IMG/VR virus record: IMGVR_UViG_3300050035_000714
Span: 1-27,208 of that record
DNA from: a virus
Length of the DNA: 27,208 nt
Strand: one strand, 5' to 3'
Positions within the stretch are counted from its first letter, which is position 1; each line of letters starts with the position of its first letter. Under the pieces are notes generated by a model. The model made no database searches, was not told the origin of the DNA, and was given only the letters and a program-made list of their open reading frames with translations. Shown piece by piece: positions 23,088 through 27,208 of this stretch. The position numbers were made by a program, and so were the translations under genes.

Positions 23088-24308
23088 CTACTGTTTTATT
23101 AGTTTGGTTTCAAAACTTCCGATTTTGAGGATGTAAATGCCTGTTTGTAGGAAACTGGCGGGTAATGTTCCGTTATCAACTTGTTGGGAAAAAATCAACT
23201 TGCCATTTAAATCAAATAGTTGTAATGTTTGGGGTGTGGTTAGACCGCTGATGTTGAAATTATCTACTATAGGATTTGGAAAAATAGAAACGTTATCTTG
23301 TATTTGTTGTACGGCTGTTCCGATTATTCCAACAATATGTGTAAAATCTTGCCATTGATTGGCTGCTTTGTATAGATTTGCTGAATTTAGAGGGACATAT
23401 AGGGTACAGGTGGTTGTGTTTACAGCGTAGAAAACTTGAGCAGAGGAAGTTAAATCTACAGGAGTAGTTGCATATGAATATATGGAGGATAAAGAAGTAC
23501 AACCATCAAAAGCATCACCTCCAATGGAAGTAACCGATGAGGGAATGGTGATTGAGGTTAAATGAGTACAATACGTAAAAGCAATAGCTCCAATAGAAGT
23601 GAGAGATGAAGAAAGGGTAATGGAGGATAAACCAGTACAACCCTGAAAAGCAGCATCTCCAATAGAAGTAACTGATGACGGAATGTTTATTGAGGTTAAA
23701 GCAGTACACCACTCAAAAGCATACGTTCCAATAGAAGTAACGGATGAGGGAATGGTAATGGATGTTAAACCAGTACAATTCTCAAAAGCATTCTGTCCAA
23801 TAGAAGTAACCGATGAAGGGATGGTAATGGAGGTTAAACCACATTCTATAAAAGCACCCTCTCCAATTGAAGTAACAGATGACGGAATAGTAATGGAGGT
23901 TAAACCAGAACACAATCCAAAAGCACCGTCTCCAATAGAAGTAAGGGATGAGGGAAGGGTAACTGAAGTTAAGTTAGTACGACCATCAAAAGCTGCGGAA
24001 GGAAGATCATTGGCTGCATAGACATAATTATTATCTGAACCTTGTGTTCCTTGTGTACCTGTGTAGGCTGCAATTGTAACGGCACTTAAATTTATTGCTG
24101 CTAATTTGGGCATACTGTCACGCATGATTTTAAAGTCTCGTGCATCGATAGTGCCTGTAATGGTGAGGTTGGTAATTGTACTGAGATTTCCGCCTACGGT
24201 AGTGATGGCGGTAGATAGACCGCCTGCGGTACTGGCAACTGTTAGGGCTTGTGCTGTGGTTATTGCCATCAGGCACAAACTAAAGATGAGTAAAATTGTT
24301 TTTTTCAT
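23088..24308 (-). CDS. Secreted BspA-like leucine-rich-repeat protein with T9SS sorting domain
   Basis: A 406-aa exported protein. Residues 1-21 are a signal peptide (MKKTILLIFSLCL... to TAQA). Residues 60-90 contain RDSMPKLAAINLSAV, as in BspA relatives. Eight tandem 22-23-residue LRR_5 repeats follow (about 104-285; core LTSITIPSSVTSIG), one unit lacking a residue. Then comes the usual CTLYVP and YKAANQWQDF cap. About 339-406 is a Por-type C-terminal sorting domain (SIFPNP, LFDLNGK, GIYILKI), which targets the protein to the cell surface through type IX secretion. BspA-like proteins bind host tissue or other bacteria. It lies between phage gene blocks and has its own terminator. It may be a host gene or a phage-carried lysogenic conversion gene. 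Confidence 0.9.
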   Translation of the reverse strand: MKKTILLIFSLCLMAITTAQALTVASTAGGLSTAITTVGGNLSTITNLTITGTIDARDFKIMRDSMPKLAAINLSAVTIAAYTGTQGTQGSDNNYVYAANDLPSAAFDGRTNLTSVTLPSSLTSIGDGAFGLCSGLTSITIPSSVTSIGEGAFIECGLTSITIPSSVTSIGQNAFENCTGLTSITIPSSVTSIGTYAFEWCTALTSINIPSSVTSIGDAAFQGCTGLSSITLSSSLTSIGAIAFTYCTHLTSITIPSSVTSIGGDAFDGCTSLSSIYSYATTPVDLTSSAQVFYAVNTTTCTLYVPLNSANLYKAANQWQDFTHIVGIIGTAVQQIQDNVSIFPNPIVDNFNISGLTTPQTLQLFDLNGKLIFSQQVDNGTLPASFLQTGIYILKIGSFETKLIKQ

Positions 24309-24487
24309 TGTTTTTTTTGATTTTTAGAGGAATGTTGTTTTAAATGTGCCAATAAACAGTGTGCCAATTTTAATTAAGAAAATTAAAACAATTAAGATAA
24401 TTAAAATAATGACGAACGAAGGATGAGACGTGCGTTCTTCATTGGCATATTGTTTATTTGTTTATTTGTCTTCAAGCCAGACAGGCT

Positions 24488-24521
24488 TTTACTTTTTTCC
24501 CTTTAGCTGGAAAAAAGTAAA
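24488..24521. repeat. Perfect 13-bp inverted repeat
   Basis: TTTACTTTTTTCC (24488-24500) and GGAAAAAAGTAAA (24509-24521) flank the loop CTTTAGCT. It resembles intergenic palindromic repeats I recall in Bacteroidota genomes. It could also be a weak terminator; no gene ends nearby. Confidence 0.55.
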
Positions 24522-24552
24522 CAAAAAAGAGCCACCGCTGCAAATAAATGAT

Positions 24553-24578
24553 GAATGAAGAATGAAGAATGAAGAATG
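24553..24578. repeat. Heptamer tandem repeat GAATGAA
   Basis: Three full GAATGAA copies plus GAATG run without interruption. It is in noncoding sequence between the BspA-like gene and the RHH terminator. Such short-period repeats may vary in copy number. Confidence 0.8.
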
Positions 24579-24741
24579 GGGGATGATGGTTGCGGTCTTT
24601 CATTTTTCATTTTTAATTGTTTTACGCCCACCAGCTGAGGCGGTAAGACGGGCGGGGCATGATTCGTTCGTCATCAAGTTACGAGCTACCAGCTACGAGT
24701 AAGAGAAGGCACGGGGGACTTATGTTTTACGTTATAAGTTT

Positions 24742-24760
24742 TACGTTTTACGTAAGAAGT
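24742..24760. repeat. 19-bp dispersed repeat, copy 2
   Basis: Identical to 22982-23000. It lies immediately downstream (minus direction) of the terminator after the RHH gene, as copy 1 lies downstream of the terminator after the BspA-like gene. Confidence 0.7.
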
Positions 24761-24761
24761 A

Positions 24762-24805
24762 AAAAAGAAAGCACCCAATCTTTTCAGATTGAATGCTTTC
24801 TTTTT
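24762..24805 (-). terminator. Intrinsic terminator after the RHH gene
   Basis: The arms AAAAAGAAAGCA and TGCTTTCTTTTT, plus CAATC/GATTG, form a long stem around TTTTCA with a small internal mismatch. It gives a U-rich 3' end on the minus strand and A/T flanks on both sides. The inner stem is almost the same as that at 23011-23051. Confidence 0.85.
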
Positions 24806-24821
24806 GTTTTTAATGGAATGG

Positions 24822-25001
24822 TTATACGCCCGATATTTTGATGATTTTTTCTCGCTCATCCATTTTAATGGCATCGACGTAAATTTTGACTGCCTCGGCA
24901 ATAACGGCACTTTTGGATTGCCCTGTGTAAACCGCCTTGGCTCGTACGATGCGTTCGTACATGGGCGGTAGCGTAACTTGTATTCTGTCGTCTTTACTCA
25001 T
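24822..25001 (-). CDS. Small ribbon-helix-helix (CopG/Arc-like) DNA-binding protein
   Basis: A 59-aa protein too short for default gene calls. The N-terminal strand DRIQVTLPP is followed by a helix (MYERIVRAKAVYTGQS), a Ser-containing turn and a second helix (KSAVIAEAVKIYVDAIK). That is the Arc/CopG ribbon-helix-helix plan. It would bind DNA as a dimer and repress. Its ATG is 2 bp after the stop of the fibre-like gene, so it is co-transcribed with two tail-like genes, then stopped by a strong terminator. Targets could be the palindromes near 22943. The fold is confident; the target is inference. Confidence 0.7.
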   Translation of the reverse strand: MSKDDRIQVTLPPMYERIVRAKAVYTGQSKSAVIAEAVKIYVDAIKMDEREKIIKISGV

Positions 25002-25003
25002 TG

Positions 25004-25831
25004 TTATTGGGCAAAAATGATGTATTCGAAATTGATGTTTTGATTAGTGGATGCATATTCTCTAAAATGAACGAAAAAACCAGAGGCGTCTCTATCTCTT
25101 ATTGTCCACACCACAGTCGCATCAGAATTTGTATCAGAGGCATCTGCACCTGTATATAAACTTACAATAGTTCCAACAACATAATAGGCAGCTGTTGTTA
25201 ATGCAGGTGAAAAATTAACTTGAAAATCTGATCCACAATCACTCCCACCATTTCCTGCTACATTTCCAACAGATAAAACACCCTTATATAATATTCCGTT
25301 GCCTGGTATTTGATAATCTGGACCTCCTGTTACGCCTGGACCTGATACGGTTACTGGTGTTGGAAGTGGAACAATTGGGAAAGGCAAAGGAACGACATCT
25401 GAAAGATTAGCTATAAAGCCTGGAGTTGATGAACTACCTGCTATAATTGTTGCCGTTAGAATGTTATGGATATTAACCACCGTTTTACCATCACTCAACG
25501 TAACTGGGTCGGCATCTTCCTGATATGAATTTGATACCAAAGAAATAATTGGAACGTTTGGACTAGTGATAGTAAAAGGTACATCGAAATCATAAATTTC
25601 TCCTTTATAAAAAAGAGAACCAGCTGAAATATTATAAGTTGGCGAAGTGCCTTTAGTTAATCCACCGCTGAGAATATAAACAGTTCCATTGTTATTATAA
25701 GATGTTCCGATTAAACTCTTTATCAAAGAGGCTAATGCTTCTTTGTACGCATCTTGAATAAATTGCAGCGTTCCTTTTTTTAAATAGAATTGTGTACTGT
25801 CGGTAATATCGCTAACGTCTAGTATTTTCAT
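25004..25831 (-). CDS. Tail fibre-like protein of the upstream cassette
   Basis: A 275-aa protein. Residues 1-40 (MKILDVSDITDSTQFYLKKG...) look like a docking helix, then about 45-175 is beta-rich with a Pro/Val segment (PLPFPIVPLPTPVTVSGPG). About 195-275 looks like a fibre-tip domain ending FEYIIFAQ. It follows the tail protein I-like gene, as fibre H follows I in P2-like phages. It ends 2 bp before the RHH gene. Receptor binding is inferred from position and composition. Confidence 0.6.
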   Translation of the reverse strand: MKILDVSDITDSTQFYLKKGTLQFIQDAYKEALASLIKSLIGTSYNNNGTVYILSGGLTKGTSPTYNISAGSLFYKGEIYDFDVPFTITSPNVPIISLVSNSYQEDADPVTLSDGKTVVNIHNILTATIIAGSSSTPGFIANLSDVVPLPFPIVPLPTPVTVSGPGVTGGPDYQIPGNGILYKGVLSVGNVAGNGGSDCGSDFQVNFSPALTTAAYYVVGTIVSLYTGADASDTNSDATVVWTIRDRDASGFFVHFREYASTNQNINFEYIIFAQ

Positions 25832-25837
25832 GGTGTT

Positions 25838-26527
25838 TTAATAATTTTGTATTTGATAAGTTAATGAAGCAGGGATGTATTTATTAATAAATGATTGTAT
25901 CATGTTGAGGTTGTTAACATGGTCGGGCAAAGAAACATCTAACAGTGTACGAGGCACATACACGATAAAAGCAGGTAGATAAACAAAAGGGTAAGAATTG
26001 CCTATGTAGTCGGAAATACCAATGTCGTATTTTGTTCCAATTAATGAAGAACCTGCATTGGAAACACCGACATGAAAACCATTTAAAACGGCTGCTTGAT
26101 TTGAAATGTAAATGGAGCTTAATTCTGCTAAGGGCGAAAACGTGCCGCCAAATTGTTCGTTCAACGCATACTCCAACACAATGGTGCTACCATTGAAATT
26201 GACTCGTTCTCTGATGCCTATTGTGTCGTTCTGAAGAAGCGTCCAGCCTGATGTGAAAGGGTCGGCTGGATTCTTATCTACTAAGTTCATATACACTTTA
26301 CCGTCGTAGTTGACAATGTCGTAAATATTATATGTGCCATTTAACCCATAAGTTGCATTATATGTTGGATATTGAGCACCAAGATAATAGGTAGTGAAAA
26401 GGAAATTTTTTGCCCAGTCGATGCCACTTAGTAGCGACTGCACGAATGTGCGGGTGTTGGGCATTCGCTTATCGGGTGGCAACAGTTCCTCTATGGCTTG
26501 GTTGGTATTTACTGCGTATTTGCTCAT
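25838..26527 (-). CDS. Baseplate protein, tail protein I-like
   Basis: A 229-aa protein. It starts with AIEELLPPDKRMP, then a middle RERVNFNGSTIVLEYALNEQF region and a C-terminal FIVYVPRT and INKYIPASLTYQI. These recall, from memory, Bacteroidota phage baseplate proteins at the P2 gpI/Mu gp48 position, whose C-terminus ends in a similar I...KPA-type motif. About residues 60-95 include a CBM-like NYDGKVYMNL. It starts 23 bp after a weak TATTTTCG promoter element and is the first gene of its transcript. No J-like baseplate gene is next to it. Confidence 0.45.
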   Translation of the reverse strand: MSKYAVNTNQAIEELLPPDKRMPNTRTFVQSLLSGIDWAKNFLFTTYYLGAQYPTYNATYGLNGTYNIYDIVNYDGKVYMNLVDKNPADPFTSGWTLLQNDTIGIRERVNFNGSTIVLEYALNEQFGGTFSPLAELSSIYISNQAAVLNGFHVGVSNAGSSLIGTKYDIGISDYIGNSYPFVYLPAFIVYVPRTLLDVSLPDHVNNLNMIQSFINKYIPASLTYQIQNY

Positions 26528-26549
26528 TGAGATTTGTACTTTTGTTTCA

Positions 26550-26557
26550 CGAAAATA
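26550..26557 (-). promoter_or_regulatory. Weak -7-like element for the upstream cassette
   Basis: On the minus strand CCCTATTTTCG resembles the CCCTATATTTG before the capsid operon and the TAnnTTTG consensus with one mismatch. It lies 22 bp upstream of the 26527 start. No -33 motif was recognised. Confidence 0.3.
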
Positions 26558-26719
26558 GGGATTAATGCTCAGAATGTAAGGGGTTTTTGGGGATTGATGA
26601 AGGGAATGATAAAAAAGAACAAGAAATGAAGATAATTGGCAAATTAGCAGATTAGCAAATTTGACAATTAAAATTAAGATAATTAAAGAAATGAATAATT
26701 ACGAGCTACAAGCCCATTT

Positions 26720-26747
26720 CTCCCCCTCGTTTGCAAACGAGGGGGAG
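26720..26747. repeat. 28-bp perfect palindrome
   Basis: CTCCCCCTCGTTTG (26720-26733) and its exact reverse complement (26734-26747) meet without loop. It lies in the intergenic region at the junction between phage genes and a host-like gene. It may be an extragenic palindromic repeat, a protein site or a stem-loop that stops transcription from either side. Confidence 0.7.
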
Positions 26748-26835
26748 GCGTGACGGTTTTTAATTGAATTATACATTAATAATTAGTAATTTAAAAAAAA
26801 ATAGATTGAAATTAAATCTACATTGAAAAATTAAT

Positions 26836-26843
26836 TACATTTG
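26836..26843 (+). promoter_or_regulatory. Promoter -7 element of the right-edge BspA-like gene
   Basis: TACATTTG matches TAnnTTTG exactly, 26 bp before the ATG at 26870. A -33 TTTG at normal spacing is not obvious. It gives a leader of about 20 nt. Confidence 0.5.
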
Positions 26844-26869
26844 TAGTAAAATTTAAAACTATTAAAAAT

Positions 26870-27208
26870 ATGAAAAAAATAATTTTACTTATCTTTAGTT
26901 TGTGCGTAATAACTATGTCGCAAGCAACATCTGTTTGGTGTAATGGAGGAGGTCAGTTATCAAATGTATTACAACAAGCTGGTATAAAGTGTAAAAACAT
27001 TACCTCTTTAATTTTTACGACATCTACGAGTCCATTCAATGGAATGTTGGAGTATTCCGTACTAAGTGCTACTGACTTTTACTTAATCCGTGATAGTATG
27101 CCAAAGCTCACTTACTTAGATTTGACTAATGTGCAAGCAGGAGCGTTACCTTATGCAATACCTGCGGATGCTTTTCAAGGTTGTACAAGTTTAGTTCAAA
27201 TAATTTTA
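26870..27208 (+). CDS. BspA-like secreted protein, N-terminal part only
   Basis: 113 codons run off the window. Residues 1-19 are a signal peptide (MKKIILLIFSLCVITMSQA), almost the same as that of the 23088-24308 gene. About residues 75-90 contain LIRDSMPKLTYLDLTNV, matching that protein's MRDSMPKLAAINLSAV. The end shows AFQGCTSL, the start of an LRR_5 unit. It is thus a paralogue, likely with LRR repeats and perhaps a sorting domain beyond the window. It is on the opposite strand to the phage genes and is preceded by a TACATTTG promoter element. Confidence 0.85.
   Translation, partial: MKKIILLIFSLCVITMSQATSVWCNGGGQLSNVLQQAGIKCKNITSLIFTTSTSPFNGMLEYSVLSATDFYLIRDSMPKLTYLDLTNVQAGALPYAIPADAFQGCTSLVQIIL

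Larger units (their letters stand above)
24309..24821. other. Intergenic repeat-rich stretch
   Basis: No gene supported here besides the terminator. It holds two TGTGCCAA direct repeats (24345-24352 and 24360-24367), AATTAA-rich runs (24370-24412), a 13-bp perfect inverted repeat (24488-24521), GAATGAA heptamers (24553-24578), TTACGAGCTAC (24679-24689, also at 26699-26709) and the 19-bp repeat copy 2 (24742-24760). Short open frames in both orientations look like noise. Confidence 0.6.
26528..26869. other. Intergenic stretch between divergent genes
   Basis: It separates the minus-strand phage cassette from the plus-strand BspA-like gene. It contains the weak promoter at 26550, TTAGCA repeats near 26644-26655, AATTAA-rich words, TTACGAGCTAC (26699-26709), a 28-bp palindrome (26720-26747), TAATTAGTAATT (26780-26791) and a good -7 element at 26836. 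No gene is seen. Confidence 0.7.

Noticed and set aside
23500-23990. Short regular DNA repeats suggesting a CRISPR array
   Set aside because: The 69-bp periodicity is the coding sequence of the 23-residue leucine-rich repeats, with no unique spacers.
24345-24367. TTGGCACA direct repeats (minus strand) resembling a sigma-54 promoter
   Set aside because: Neither copy has GC at the -12 position with the needed spacing.
24686-24910. 74-codon minus-strand frame overlapping the RHH gene
   Set aside because: Its basic, low-quality product runs through the terminator stem, whereas the RHH frame gives a clear fold and tight operon spacing.
1-27208. Diversity-generating retroelement, as in some Bacteroides Mu-like phages
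   Set aside because: No reverse transcriptase or template/variable repeat pair was seen; the fibre repeats are ordinary tandem repeats.
1-27208. Contractile injection system or tailocin instead of a phage
   Set aside because: A prohead protease-scaffold and major capsid protein are present, so heads are encoded.

Overview
This AT-rich window comes from a member of the Bacteroidota. The evidence is a type IX secretion C-terminal sorting domain, BspA-type leucine-rich repeats, TAnnTTTG-like promoter elements and A-rich start contexts. It carries most of the late region of a contractile-tailed, Mu/P2-like temperate phage or prophage. Almost everything between positions 1 and 26527 is on the minus strand, so gene order reads from high to low coordinates. 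Family assignments are from memory and visible motifs; no search was run.

Right edge (26528-27208): an intergenic stretch with a 28-bp perfect palindrome and a good -7 element, then the first 113 codons of a plus-strand exported BspA-like protein that runs off the window. Upstream cassette (24822-26527): a protein resembling phage tail protein I / baseplate, a fibre-like protein, and a 59-aa ribbon-helix-helix protein, closed by a strong terminator. Next (23088-24308) is a complete BspA-like leucine-rich-repeat protein with a signal peptide and a T9SS sorting domain. It has its own terminator and lies between two blocks of phage genes. Its N-terminal region is paralogous to the partial gene at the right edge, so two BspA-like genes bracket the small phage cassette.

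Head and tail operon (9191-22870): ClpP-like prohead protease fused to a scaffold (with a probable nested scaffold start), major capsid protein, a small basic-acidic protein, sheath, tube, a tail assembly chaperone with a -1 programmed frameshift at A9 (a G/GT pair whose long product ends inside the tape-measure start codon), tape measure, a tail-baseplate connector, a gpD-like hub, a gpV/gp45-like spike, a gp25-like wedge, a LysM-like gpX protein and a 1295-aa fibre with a duplicated module.

Fibre and lysis region (1-9183): a second large fibre with 81-aa repeats, a CARDB plus LamG-like accessory protein, a short fibre paralogue sharing the same N-terminal attachment domain, a holin-like remnant, a beta-helix fibre, a 75-aa aromatic repeat protein, then holin, a small membrane protein, GH24 endolysin and a possible unimolecular spanin. 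The start and stop codons of the lysis genes mostly overlap. I saw no portal, terminase, baseplate J, integrase/transposase, reverse transcriptase, tRNA or CRISPR in the window, so the element extends beyond it or is incomplete.
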